Assembly: GCA_963669155.1 (NCBI GenBank)
Contig: OZ022576.1
Coordinates: forward strand, 15,997,035 to 16,061,034
DNA: 64,000 nucleotides
Source: Arbacia lixula
Lineage: Eukaryota > Echinodermata > Echinoidea > Arbacioida > Arbaciidae
Reading direction: 5' to 3'
A program made the translations under genes and the position numbers. The notes beneath the pieces are model-generated. The model was given only the letters and a program-made list of their open reading frames with translations, ran no database searches and was not told where the DNA came from. Numbering within the stretch: the first letter of the stretch is position 1; every line of letters begins with the position of its first letter. Positions 12,913 to 26,560 of the stretch are shown here, piece by piece.

Positions 12913-15900
12913 CTGACTGGTTTCTATCTTAGTTTTGATACACATTCTGCTCCAAATGAAAAGGAAAAAAAGAGAGCCTGACATGGATAAGCTGACAAAT
13001 CTCTTTAATACCCCTAATTAGAGAACATCCTGGATTATGGGGGACCTCAGGCAATTTTACCAGGATTTATGTCACTTTGGCAATCCGACCAATTAAATCT
13101 TGAAGAGTTTTCATATAGAATACTAGAAAAGTATAAATAAAAGTATCAGTGTATCTCATACACTTCATTCAGAAGAAGGGTGTACATAAAAGGAATAGTT
13201 TTCCACAACTAAAAATCAAAGAATTATTTGATGTGTGAGGCATCAAAGATGTTCCTCACTTCATGAGGGAAAGAACAGCTGAAAGGCCATAAAGCCATAA
13301 AAAATACTGCATGTTAACTGCAACAGACAATTCAATTACATCAACATTAATTTACACTATTGCCAATAAGTTGTTGTTTTTTAGCTTAACCACCGATATC
13401 TTATACCTTTAAAGACCTGCAAAATTACAAATTGATCAGAGATTTGGTGCTATGTCTTCACCTCTTCATGTATGCTTCACATTTGACTATACTGCATTAA
13501 ATCATAGATGCTGGGTCAAATTCATAATTATGGCTATACAGTAAATAAAGGTATGCCCAACATATCAACATATTACCAAGCTAAGTGACATGTCCAATCG
13601 TACAGCTGAAACACGCACAATTATATGAGCTTTGTCAGGTCACTTTTATCCTCTCGCACCTGATTCACATTTGTTTCTGGGACCTAGACTATTTGTCAAG
13701 GTTTTTTTTTCCTTGTCGGATATCCAGAGGGGAAGTCGTTGACTGGGACAAATTATAAAAACAGCCTTTCAGGTCAAAGGTCACAACATAAGGTGTACAA
13801 ATGGTCCAAAATATCCTAAATGTTTGTGCTTACATATCAAAGTTTGCCATTTTGATTAAACCACCATTTTACAAAATATGTCTGAACAAAATGTGTTCCG
13901 GATAAATATTTACACTATGAATGTGCAACAAAACAAGTTTGTTTGTGTTGGTGTTATATTGGCAAGGATAATGACTGTTATGTTTTTGAAATATTTGATT
14001 TGTGATGCATGTGCACGATATTCCAACACAAGTAATACAGGTGAGTGAAAACAGCAGAAGAGGGGAGAGAGATCCTGTATGTGTAAGTCTATATTCCAAC
14101 CTTGTTGACATAAGGCCAGTTTATGTGGTGAAGATGTAATCAATTTCTAAACATGTTCCTTTATTTTTACCTTAGAAGGACGTGGGGAATTTTAAGGTTT
14201 AGATGATCCAGGGTATTATCTCAGGACTAAGATACAAAATGTGGCATAACTTCACACAAAGAACTATGATTTGAATTAGGTTTTACTGCCCAGTCCTTTG
14301 TGGATGTTACAAACTGTAGGCTTCATATGACCTCAGTGGTAGACTAATGGACTCGGGTCAATTTAGACTACACTGGGTTAATGGCTGCCTTACATTCATG
14401 TACCCACAGAATCAATGGACTTACTCACTAACCCCCTCTTGTTATTAACATACCACAATAAGTAATAGTCCTGGCTTAAGCCTTTATTCCTGTCAAGAGA
14501 AGCCTGGGCTTGAAAAGGATGGTCTGGAAAACTTCTCAGCAAACAGACAAAAGCTGTGGCTGAATAGGGGGATTGACAAAACACTGCCCCTAATGCCTTT
14601 GTTACAGGTATCCCATCTATTTCTATAGTGGGTCCATACAGGCTTGTGTCCAGTGGGTCATTCAGTGGCCCAAGCAAAGGCACTCCAACTTACAATGGGC
14701 ACTACACAAATGCAATCCCAGTGGTCAAACAAGCAGTCTTATAAACTGATGGTCACTTTTGGCTTGTCAAGGATGTATGTCTAGCACTAACAGTAACAGT
14801 CTACCAACATTTGGATACAAATAATCTGTGTGCTGTTGGTGTGTATTATAAGTTTGTGCTGGGCATGGTACATGCATGGACCTATCATGGATGGACTGCG
14901 CTCGGATTGACTTCCTTTGATCTATGAGGTCCGCCGCCTCATAAAAATCCAAGACATTCAGGTGTTTTAAACAACTAACTGTATTTCTAATTAGGTAGTG
15001 CCTTCCTATGAATAACAAAAGAAAATCTGTTTTGAGAAGTATGCCAACCGTTCAGCCTTCGCTGGGAGCTCGTTGCTGATCTTTTTACACACACTGTGAA
15101 TTAGTTTTGGGGTAAGCGAAGGGAAACTTTGAAAAAATTATAGAAAGAATTTGGTCCGTAACTTTTTCGGACACCTCCGCACACGAAATTGAGGTTGTTT
15201 CCATGAAAGATGAAACACTCAATAAACGATTTACAAGATATTTTTAAGGAAATATGATTTGGAAATGTGTGATATGGAGGCATTTCTCTGGCATGTTTTC
15301 TACAGTGTTCTCATTTTATCACAAAAACGAAGCAACAATATAATCTGAAATTCACAGAATCGTATCTTTATAAGATGTAATACTACTGCACATGCACTTC
15401 AGTTCATGTAGTGGTTCTGAAATCTTCTGCGCATACATAATATATATTCCTCTAAATGCATCCAAAATTTGTCATGCTTGTTTGGCGGCGGATCTCCCTC
15501 GATCAAAGAGCCAAACGCGTAAACTATTCCATTGTGACATCAATGCACACGACTGCTGTAGGAATAAATTACACTTCGTGCTGACTCCATTCCTTACACC
15601 TCTCTGGTACATGTATGTGTAAATATTTCCACAAGCTAACATGTTGCTGTTATCAGGGCTCTCTCAGTGTTGAGTTAATGTGGTTTAGGGAAACATATTG
15701 GGCAAAAAGATATCATAAGGAAACTATATAGCAACATGTATAACTCATGCAAATGGGCCCTTTCTGGGTCAATGAGTCTTTTCACACACTTGTAAAGCAA
15801 ATCTTGGCAAAGAGATATCAAGTTGAGGAATATATCAAAATGAATGATCAGAAGAGAAAAGCAATAAAGAAATATATATAGTCTGAATCACTCTGTAAAA

Positions 15901-17205
15901 AGCATGGAATGGACATTCACATTGAAGACTTGACAAACCATAGAAAAGAAGTTTCCCTACATGGATCATGTGACAGCAGATTTATGTCCATTCTGTTATT
16001 TTCTGCACCATGCTTAATACTCCTTGATATAAGCAATTCAATTCCAGGCAGGTAGTAGAATGTTCTTGATGCAATATTACTTGTCAGATGTTCTTTCTAA
16101 TCATTATTCACTCACCCTATCATTTTTTTTTTACAGTTTTTACAAAAGATTTCCCAACTTTTGCGAGTGCTCTAAGGAAGCTACAACGTACCACTGCCTA
16201 TACACTAGAATACTTCTGCACGTTTGGTTACCACCCTTTCACTCCAGACACCTTCTCCATATGTGTATTGATCTTATTGTTAAACTTGCTGCACTAGTAC
16301 GCCCTGCTAGAATAATAGATGGATTGGTCTTTTTACCCCCTTATAAATGTCAAGGGGGGGAAACCTGATTGACTAATGGTGAATAAATACCTTTATTAGG
16401 GCAGACCTATTATTATCACCAACTATGTAGCAGCGCAGATGGGTCACTGACGTAAAAATCAATTCACTTTCTTTTTTCAATCTGGATATAGATTTCTTTG
16501 TCCCTGCCATGTAGCCATACCGGTAGGGCTCTAGCCAGTCTTCTTTCACATGGTATGAACACAATGGGCGAACATTTTTGGAATAAATACCATGCGCATA
16601 TGTATTAGTGCAAAATCAGACTGTATGTTGTTGTTGATGTTGTCCATGTTTAAGACACACAAACCACCCTAACAGCCTAATAGAACTGTCAACAACTAGA
16701 TCATTCAGTAATGATAGATCCACACCCTGACAGACACATACAAACACACACCCATATACAAAAATACACATACACACACCACACAATATACACACATAGA
16801 GAAAAGGCCTGCACTGTCCTGGGGTCAAGTTCCCTTCTCAAGAACCTAGCCAGCAGACGCATCTAATCATGCTAAGTGTTTGCCAGACTTATCACCACAC
16901 TATCCAAACACGAGTAAACGGCGCAGCTCTATTACACCTCCTCAAGATGGAAACCTTTTCATTTGTCAAATAGAAATGTATATGATATATCCTCTCTTTT
17001 CCCCCTTAGTTGCGCCTAAATACAGACAGCACAAGCACTTTATTGGATTAAACGCAGTGAGAGAGAAGGGTATAATCCAGTTTAATTCTGTTGATAGCTT
17101 AGTCAACTCTCCCAGATCTCATTACCGTGTCCTCTGCTTTATCTCACAGGGGGAAAACATGACGACCCTGAAGACATTGTTGTACAGCTCCGAACATAAT
17201 GACGC

Positions 17206-17370
17206 ATTTAGTCAGGGCAGGAGAGGGAAGGAAGTGGAAGGGGGAGAAGAGAGAGGAAGAGGAAGAGGGAGGGGAAGGGGAAAGGAAGGGGGAGGGGAAA
17301 GAAGATGGAAGGAGGGAAGAGAAGAGAGAAGAGGAGGGAAGAGGGAGGAGAAAAGTGGGAGGAGAGATGT
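17206..17370. repeat. Purine-rich GGA/GAAG tract
   Basis: The + strand is almost entirely A/G with irregular GGAAG and GAGG motifs. ORFs of Glu, Arg and Gly here are repeat artefacts. Confidence 0.85.
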
Positions 17371-20300
17371 GGGGAATACCATTATGGTGAAATGGGTCTG
17401 GTAAAGTGGTAAAGAAAAACAGCCCTATAAACCATCTGCCCTATTATTGATTTGTAAACCTTTTTTTACCTTGCAAACTAATGTCACTGCCTTTACATAA
17501 TGAACATGTATGGCACAACTCAAAAACTTGGTTTCATTGTCCACATACTACATCAACAACATTTCACTCGTCATATCGCTTTACAATCATGTGATCTCAA
17601 TTTGAACAAGCACTGTGCATGCATAATGTGGTCTGACAGATTTGATTCACCCTCAGTAAAAAGACTGAATTCTATTTTTGCAAGCTATTATGTGACAACA
17701 ATGCAAAGAAACACATAAATTTGCACAATAGTGTAGGAATGCTAAATGTCTGACCTATTGTAGTTTCACCCTCTGCCATTTTCCAGGCTTCCAAAATGTG
17801 GATGAGGAAATTACCAATACCATAGTATTTTGTCCTTGAAGAAAGTCCTTTATCAAATTTCTGTTGGTTGGCCTTGCATTTTGTTTTGAATAATTTCAAA
17901 TTGAGGCAATTCTAAGGCATCAACAGAATTGAGTTATAATCCTTTAAACACTGCATGACGAGATGTGAATAGGCACATAGAAGCAAGGAGCATGAAAAAG
18001 CTTCAGAAATGAATGGAAAATGAGAATGACTCTGAGGAAAAGGAAACAATTGAGTTCTTTCTGAAAAGCAAACTGAAGGCAGAAGGTAAGGGCAGAGTGA
18101 GAAGGGGTGGAGCACGGAAGGAATATAACAAATAACAGGGAGAAAATAAAGCTGAGACAGATAGATAAGAAAAAAAAAAGAAAAAAGAGAGACAGAGGGA
18201 GAAAGATCCTGAAATAGAGACCAAATCTGAGATAGAAACACAGGGAACCATGGAAAGAATTGGATGGCAATTTGGCTTGTTTTGGGCACACAGCTCACTA
18301 GAATTGCCCCTCTCTTAATATCCCATGCACCCTTGCACCCCAGGGCAAACTCGCAAAAGGTGCAAGCGGCTCAACCCCAGCCTCCCGTCTGCCTTAAAAT
18401 GTGTACATGTTCGATATCAGGGGGTGAAATCCAAGAGCGCCCGGGATGACAATTTTTGTGTTAATCCCATCGATCGTTCCCAGGGCTTCTTTTTCATTAA
18501 AACGCTGAATTAACTCGGTACAGAGAGGAGTGGAATCGATACTGCCCTCATTTCCCCTACCATCGCTTTTCTTTTCTCCTTGCCCTCTGCGTCCCTTTCA
18601 CCTCTCACTCTCTGGTCCTTTCCATTCCCCTTTCTACCCCTGGAGCCTCCTTGTTCCTACTTCTTTGATGATATCCTAGGGTCTTGCGACTTTTTGCAGC
18701 AATGCTAGAATAATAGCCATTCCTCTTCAGTTCCACCTAAAAAAAAAACCTTTTTTTTACCCAGTTTCCATCATCTTCCTTTCATCATTTAATAAACCAC
18801 TTTGAATTTCTGTATTTTGACTTTGGTTTACCACTCAACCAGTATTGTTGAAAAAAGGTATGATCTTTTATGCATTTCTTTCTTTAAATTCGACTCTAAA
18901 ATACTCAATTTGAAGATGGCATGTTTATGAAAGTGTTACCAATTATAATAATTATTATATCTATTACTTTATACTTCATTATCTTTTCCTTTTCTTATTT
19001 TTAAATTCAAGTAAATATTTGAATGAGTTTTTACCCACCAAGTCTATTTTCAATATTATCATCAACGACCTCTTCGTTTCTGATAACATTCTGTTCTCCC
19101 CTCTTGCGGGGATCTATTGATCCATTCTTATATTTCTCTCTCCCCATCCCATGCCCTGTTTGTACTCGGGACCGAACATATTTCCTAATCAATTCTAACG
19201 CAATTATGCGCCTCTTTACGTGTATGCGAGGCGGTGTAACTTTTCACTTGCCAAGTGCCCCATTGTTTTGGCTCAACCTCGGCGCTATTTGCAAAATGGT
19301 ATTTATCGGCTGCATCGAATCCCTGTAATTTGAGTATGGCCGACTCTGCACCCACAATTAGTAGAAGATGGGAACCAGTAGTATCCCAATGACCTTCACT
19401 GACTTGGAAAAGTGCTTTCTCCTAGTATCAGGGAGCCCTCATTTCATGAAACTATACCATCGTTTAAATCTATACCAATTACTAGGTATACATTTTGTAT
19501 GGAAAAACATTAAATATGAAAAATGAGTTTTGACCATCCTGGTAACAACTACATGTGCATAGAGAATGAATGTTGAAATAGAATTATAGCTACATACAAC
19601 AATTCAATTTGGTTCAAAGAGAACGTATACAGAGAGTTCCAGTCAAGTCTAAGCTGATCTAAGGTCTAAGGTCAAATTGTTCATAGAGTGTGAGTTATTG
19701 AGTCAGGGGTGGTATAATAAGTCTGGAGCCCAAATTATCATGACTACACGTTCAATGATGCAAACAAATAATTACCTGGGCAAATAACCATTAACAAGAC
19801 ATGATCATAAAAATGCAGCCCACCTTATATTTGTCTCTCTACTCTTGATAAAATTACACTACACCGATCCTACCAGCACTACAGTCAAACGTGTCTTTAT
19901 AAAACACTGTGTATCTAGATCATCTTCCTACTACCAGAATCCCTTCAGGGCAGTTTGAATGATATTGCACCTGCTTATGAAGACCATCTATCCAATAAAA
20001 ACAATATGCTCCCATTGGTGTGGTCAAAGAGACATAAGCATTCACAATTTTTGTAAAAAAAAATAATAAAGCATTGTTTATGACATAGATGTATCACGAG
20101 AGACTTACTCACAATAACAGGAAAACACAGAAAAAAAGTTCACCATGATTAATGACACATGCACATGTTTGACACGATTTCCAGTACCACAGTTGACATA
20201 TGCACAGGTATCTAAATAATGTATCTTGCTATTGCTCCAGTTAGTTCTCCATGCACGGGTTCTCTTTCGTGCACAGCGAATTGGGGAAATTATCCTGCCA

Positions 20301-21306
20301 TGCCATTGTCAGGCAACCAGTCACTCTGGCAAATATTGGCTGAGAAAGTCTGTTGATTTGAGCGGGTACACAGGTTCATATGTACAGCCTGCCAATGTCA
20401 TAATTGATACCCCCAGGCAAATATGGAAAATGCAGAATTTGAGTATTTTGACAAATATTTTTTTTTTTCGGTAGAACAAGAATATAAGCTCTACAGACAT
20501 GTTAGGTTTGTGTTCTGCAAGCATGTGACAGCGTGTTCTCTGTCAGATTTTTCATAATGCCAATGGCTACATTTTGTTGTTTTCGTATTTTGTCAATTAA
20601 AAAATAATGGGGATTAAGTTACATTGTCGAGTTCAATATGTCATTGTTGCAATGGTGGTTCTAACTTAGAAGTTTCAGTTCTTCATATTTATAGATCATG
20701 TTAAATGCATTCACCATTCAACAATATGTTCCTTTAAGCTTAGTTCTGAGACCTTGTTTTGTGTTAGTCACACATTTACAAGTATGATTCAAATCCAACA
20801 TATTCTACATCTGAAGTCATCGCTGTTAACTATACAATCGTCAAGGTTTTAGAAATATGGTAATTAAAAGAATGGGATATGAAATCATTAAAATGGGATA
20901 TAAATCAGTCATTTTCACTCAAAATAAATGATCACCAATATCATTGTTGAAATTATAAACGATTTGACCTCCAGAAGAAATATTCCACATTTGCTCAATC
21001 ATCCTCTGAATGATACGCCTGCCCTTGGCAGCTATAGTTCTATCGACTGTGACTCAACAACATGATGCACAGATAATTGGACATTTAAAGACACTGAGGA
21101 GGCAATTAGACGATGGAGATTCAAGAGGCAATTGAGTTGCGACAGACAGATTTGGGAAACAATATATAATATGCCACTATGTTATTAAATTTATCTCTAT
21201 TGGTGATACTTGTGAAGTGCAAAGTGCACAGAGCTATACTTGCGCAAATATTGTATATTAATGACATTTTGATGATGCAATTCATATTGGATAGGATGAT
21301 TTCCAT

Positions 21307-21869
21307 ACCCTTTTCTTTACTGTATCGGCTCAGTTTCATTTTCAAACCATCAAAAGCCCTTTTCTCATTATGATTTCTTAACCCCGCACTATCGTTAGTC
21401 CCGTACTATCCCTAACCCTGGACTATCCTTAGCCCCTTTTCTCACTGGCAATTTTGGTACCGTACTATCGACGAAAGCGGGGCTAAGAAAAATCACTCCT
21501 GTTCTCACCTCCTTTTGGTAACCCCAGACTTTCTAGGTAATGAATATTCATGATTCTCCATGCTCGTTTTTCATGCATGGGGCTTGAGAAGGCATGCAAA
21601 ATGTAATTATGTACGTCACCTTCCTAAACCCCGAACTATTTTTTTGTGTTCTCAGTGGCTTTCTTAGCACCGCAATTGCAGTGCTAACCCTACCAAATTG
21701 CGGTGCTAGATAGTCACAGACTATCGGTGAGGCTAGCCCACTTTCCAAAAACACAGTGAGAACAGAAGCGGGGCTAAGCTTAAACCTCAGAAATTGGTGG
21801 GGCTTGTGGGGGAGCCTTAGCACCGCAATTGCCGGGGCTAAGCGAAATTTTTGACAGTGAGAAAAGGGT
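21307..21869. mobile_element. Internally repetitive terminal-inverted-repeat element
   Basis: The right end AGTGAGAAAAGGGTA (near 21855-21869) is matched in reverse complement by TACCCTTTTCT..ACTGT at 21307-21325, and again by CCCTTTTCTCA at 21358-21368. The interior is a mosaic of short motifs in both orientations: TTCTCACTGGC, AGTGAGAACAGAAGCGGGGC, CTTAGCACCGCAATTG and GGGGCTAAG. A TA flank is present on both outer ends (CATACCC and GGGTACT), compatible with a TA target site. There is no transposase ORF, so it would be non-autonomous. The exact left boundary is uncertain because the terminal motif occurs at least three times. Confidence 0.55.
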
Positions 21870-23050
21870 ACTAAAGGTACTATGTCAGATCACCACTTGG
21901 TGACAATCACCCTCTCCCACTGTCTCCCTTTAACCCTCTCCATGCTATACTAACTCCTGCTCTATAGGAGTTGTATGTATAATGCAAAACTGCATGCATA
22001 TAGAGTTAGATATCTTTTCTGCCCTAATTTCTGTAAAAAAAAAAAAAACTTGGTATTCCTTGATCTCACCCAGAGGTGTGTTAATTGTTCTGTTTCATAC
22101 TATAGCCCATCTAAGAATATAGAGCTACCTGTTTGAGTCAAGAAATATGGTGCTGGATGGTGTGAAAATGAAAACAGTTTGTCTTGAGTGTTCACACCCA
22201 TAATTGACTTCATGGTTTTGTTCGTTTCCAGGATTGAGCATGCAATCTGTATACCTGGGTGTAAGCAAAAATTCATTATTCTCTAATTGATTGTTCCTCT
22301 TTGCCCATCTAGCCCATGAAACAAAGAAGCGATTCCAATTCAAGTCGATAAATACCATTCAAAGAGTCCTCGCCCTGGATGCCCACCACCACTCTGTATG
22401 CACTGGTCGCAACCAAAGATAATAGATTCACCACCCCAAGCAATCAATATCTTTATGGCTCATTGGAGACAATCCATTTCAAAGCTCTGCACCAGTTTGC
22501 TTTTCAAGGTCAACTGCGGAATTACCAGGGTGCGGGTGCGCGGATGCAAATTTTGAGTGGAGGAAATCCATGTAAAGCTTCCTTCTCGCTAAAAAAAATG
22601 TCACTGGTTATATTAATTCAGCCATATATTTTTTTTTTTCTTCTTGACATCATTAATTTATTAAATGTACATAGGGTGGTCAATTCTTTAACTCACATTG
22701 TCTCATGCATTTATTTATCAAGTTGAAAGAATTGAACCAAGGTTTCATAATTAGACTGAAGAACATTCATCATCATGGTACTACCTGTATAGTACCCATG
22801 ATATACTTCGTTCATGGATCCTCAACAAACAAGTGTTTTTATCATGACTGATGACTTTCCAAAAAAATGAACACCTCCCAATATCGATGCTGCTGTAGCA
22901 TACACTGTAATGTAACCATTCAGCTTCAGCACCCTCTTTCAGCAAGATTGAGGAAACGGTAACTATTTCCACACACGGATACATGATTAAATGCATCTCT
23001 ATGACAACATGCACCTCCACAATGCCTCATGCAACTCAGCTAATCTACAC

Positions 23051-23305
23051 GAGAGATGAGAGAGACAGACAGAGAGAGAAAGAGAGAGAAAGAGAAAGAA
23101 AGACAGAGAAAGAGAAAGAGGGAGAAAGACAGAAAAAGACAGAGAAAGACAGAGAAAGACAGAGAAAGACAGAGAAAGAGAGAGAAAGAGAAAAGGAGAC
23201 AGAGAAAGAGAAAAAGAGAAAAAGAGAGACAGAGAGAAAGAGAGAGAGATAAAGAGAGACAGAGAGACAGATAGACAGAGAGACAGAGAGACAGGGAGAG
23301 AGGGC
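23051..23305. repeat. (GAGA/GACAGAGAAA)n microsatellite
   Basis: About 255 bp of GAGA and GACAGAGAAAGA motifs with a loose 10-14 bp higher-order period. Long Lys/Arg/Glu and Ser/Leu ORFs on both strands are artefacts of it. Confidence 0.9.
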
Positions 23306-24237
23306 ATGAACGATGGACCCGAATGAGTCAAATGTGTACTTCAGTTCACTGCCAACCCAGGCAGAATCTAACAAGGCTGATTAGCTCCAAGAGAAGAAAA
23401 CCTGTGAAAAGCTGCTCATTGGTGCGATTGGATGCACAAGACCGGCCATTAACCCAAACTACGACTTAGCTCGGAGCAGCGTCTCGGTTAATGTCGGTGA
23501 AAAGAGCCCTCTTTAGGTCCGTTAGTCGTCATCTCCATTGTCTGCTCCAGCATGGTGGTTGGTGTGCTTCAGAGTGGTGATTTTGTGGATAGCACGTGGC
23601 GTGCTAGATGAGTCAATAGTGAATAGCAATTTCACACACTGCAGCTTTTTCAAATGTCTCTCTTTATCTCTCTTCCTCTTTCTCTCTCTCCCTGTCTCTC
23701 TTTCTCTCTGCTTTATTGATTAAAGCAGGCAATTAGGGATTCACTCATCATTCCGCGTGGTGTTTAAGACTCTGTGAGAATGCAAGGGAAAATTAATTAC
23801 CCTGTGTGCTTAGTCACTAGATCTAGGTCCACACTACAGTACGCATACTTTCCCAGTGCATGGGTCTCCATGTATACATTCACAGAGGTTTTTTCTATAC
23901 TGTCAACTATGTAATTACAGCACAGCATGTTCCGTAAGAAAAGTAAATTCATGAATGTACACGTACATATTTGTATTAAATGCTTTACGACTCATCTACG
24001 TATATATTTTTCTATCTCAACAGTACACCTTCAATTTGTACATATTTGCCATGCTACATGGAAGACGTGACTGTGATTCTACAAAGTAGAATCATCCTAT
24101 GCCACAGCGCAAAGAACTAATCCAATCAAAATTCTGCAATGTAATTAAAATTCTGGCTTACTGGGTTTGTGCTATAAATGGTGCCAGCTTAGGGAGTATA
24201 TTCAGCGATCTCAACAAATGCAGCCTCAGGAGATTAA

Positions 24238-24645
24238 AAGAGAGGAGGGACAGAGATGGGAAAACAGAGACAGACAAGGGAAGACAAAGAGAAAGATGGA
24301 TAGTGAGTGAGTGAGTGAGTGATGGATAAAGATAGTCAGAGACAGAGAGACAATGAGATAGGAATAGACAAAGAAAGACAGACACACCAAGAGGGGAAAG
24401 AGACATGTGTGAGTGACATAGGGACACAGAGAAAGATAGAAAGATAAAAAGAAAGATAGAAAGATAGATAGAGGAAAAGAAAGAAAGTATGACAGAAAGA
24501 GACAGAAAGAGGGGAGAGAAAGAAAAGAGGGGGGGGCAGAGAAAGAACATGATGGATTGAGAGTCAGTAAAAGTAAAATAGAGATATAGAAAAAAAAAGA
24601 GAGAAAGACAGAGGGAGAAAACAAATAAAAACACAAAGTAAGACA
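24238..24645. repeat. Purine-rich GAGA/AAGATAGA low-complexity tract
   Basis: The GA-rich + strand includes (GTGA)n at about 24303-24324 and GATAGAAAGATA repeats at 24432-24475. The 209-codon minus-strand ORF covering it is Leu/Ser/Phe-rich simply because CTTT and TCTC are read as codons. Confidence 0.85.
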
Positions 24646-25799
24646 TTAAAAAGAATGGTAGGTACATGTTCAGAGACAGAAGATGAAGAGATAGATCAAC
24701 AAGAGATAATACAAGACACATATGATATATGGAAAGATTTAAAGACAGAGCAAGACAGCAGTAGTGAGATAGGAGAGGAGAAAACACTCAGAGAACATGA
24801 AGGAAACAATAAAAGGGAATGTAATAGTGGGCAAGACAAATATAGATCATGTCAAAGAGAGAGACAAATTATGATAATCCATGAGTCTTCAGCTTACCAA
24901 CAGTAGATGTTTTAATGAACCGAATACAGTTTAATTCTGTTCACCATAAAAATGCACATTAGTCTGTTGTTTTCAGGAAATTGACAACGTAATCACTTAT
25001 TCATGAGCAATTTCCTTCTTTAACGATAGCTACGTGACACTCATTCTCTGGATGTGCTTAATGCAAAATTATCAATTATTCCCCCGACTACAACCTCCCT
25101 CCATACTCACAGCTTAGGCTCTTGGGTTGGGTGGGAAACATGACTGTAGTAATTGCATCAAGTTTCAGTCACACTAATTTGAGATACCATTTGTATAATC
25201 CCTCTCTTCCTCTCTCTTCCTCTCTCTTTCCCCCCTCTCTCTCTCTCTTTCTCTCTCTCCCTCTCTTCCTTCCTTCCTCTTCCTTCTCTCCTCTGCGTAT
25301 TTCATTGTTCATCTCCCTTCCACACTTGCATACACATAGAGCACATAGAGATGATGGGACACTATGTTGTTACTTCAACGCTGCTATCAATGTCACGATA
25401 AAGTTACAAGCATACATACACATGGCTCAGATACATGGATATGAAAGCAAACTTGAACTCCATGCCTAATCCCCTGGAGACATTCCATAGTCATCTTGTC
25501 ACCACCATTAAGCTCCTACGCCCATCGGTCTCCTTCCAACGTTTATTCAAATCTTGTTACGTTTCGGTTCGTTTTCTTCAGTGTACCTCTAGATTTTGAG
25601 GTCTGTCCCTTCTTCAAAGGACAAATGCACAGAAGTCAGTCGCGACCACTTTGAGATTTGTACAATAACAACTTGACTGTGTCTACTAGTAAGGCTACAA
25701 GTTGATCATGCTGTCAGAAATTAATGCACAAATTCAGTCAAAATCAACCGTTATGACATCGGTCCTTTCCAAAGTGTTCTTTAAAACACACACATTCCT

Positions 25800-25814
25800 A
25801 CATATCCACACACG

Positions 25815-25855
<41 letters not shown>

Positions 25856-25862
25856 CCACACA
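25800..25862. repeat. (CA)n microsatellite
   Basis: About 40 bp of uninterrupted AC at 25814-25850, with flanking imperfect CA repeats. Confidence 0.9.
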
Positions 25863-26214
25863 CAAACAGAAATACATACACTTGCCACGAAGCAAGATAA
25901 TTCACCTCACAGGGTGAAATTACACCCTTGCGGCACAAATCACACAAAATCTCTCACTAACAGCCCTCGCCACTGAATACCATGAATCTCAGGTTTACAT
26001 CTGAATGAAGCAGAGAAAGCCACATGTAGATATATGTATATGGAGGAGAAAGGAAGATGGCTTGGGAGAAAAGGTAGCAGAAAAATGAGGAAGCAGATAA
26101 GATTGCCAAGTTTAATTTAGTTTTTTGTGGGGGTGAACTGCATATAGTCATTTGTCATTGTTCTATTCCAATGGATTAATCAATATGTGAATTTCAATTT
26201 CAAGTTGAAAAAAG

Positions 26215-26560
26215 GAGGAATCAAAAAAATGTGAAAGAGGGAGAAGGAGAAGAAGGAGGAGAAGAAGGAGGAGAAGAAGGAGGAGAAGAAGGAGAAGAAG
26301 AAGGATGAGAAGAAGGAGATGTGGAAGGAGGAAGAGGAGATCGAGAAAGAGAAGAAGAAAAAAGAACACTAGAAAAGAATGAGGAGAATATTCAAGATAA
26401 GGAAGCAAAGGTGATAAATGGAGATGACCGAAACAGGAACAGGTGAAGTGAGAGGGGAGAGAAAATGGAGAATGAACAACAAAAGAAAGAGAAGGGAGCA
26501 TGGAAGGGAAAAGGGAAAAGAGAAAGGGGAAGACACAAAAAGCTGACGAGAGGTGGAGGC
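26215..26560. repeat. (GGAGAAGAA)n purine tract
   Basis: Trinucleotide-based GGA/GAA repeats are densest at 26236-26330 and fade rightwards. The poly-leucine ORF on the minus strand is an artefact. Confidence 0.9.

Larger units (their letters stand above)
11239..21300. other. Noncoding stretch without a recognisable gene
   Basis: Nothing here could be supported as an exon. It includes a SINE-like tail (12840-12912), a purine-rich tract (17206-17370) and short poly-A or poly-T runs. Longer ORFs overlap low-complexity DNA or have no recognisable motif. The segment 19160-19335 is GC-richer and non-repetitive and might be a conserved noncoding element, which cannot be tested here. Confidence 0.5.

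Noticed and set aside
14396-14683. 95-codon minus-strand ORF
   Set aside because: Residue mix looks superficially protein-like, but there is no recognised family, no splice sites and no conserved motif.
14911-15509. Possible inverted pair around GGCGGCGGA-CTC-GATCAAAG (14915-14940 and 15485-15508)
   Set aside because: Only about 24 bp match, and flanking sequence does not extend the pairing; chance or an unrelated shared motif.
16137-16297. Open + strand frame after a T-rich stretch ending ACAG, reading FTKDFPTFASALRKLQ..
   Set aside because: The acceptor and composition are suggestive, but there is no good donor before the stop and no neighbouring exon; kept only as a note.
24158-24787. 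209-codon minus-strand ORF, the longest in the window
   Set aside because: Composition is Leu, Ser and Phe from reading a GA-rich tract as CTTT/TCTC codons; no motif, no splice context.
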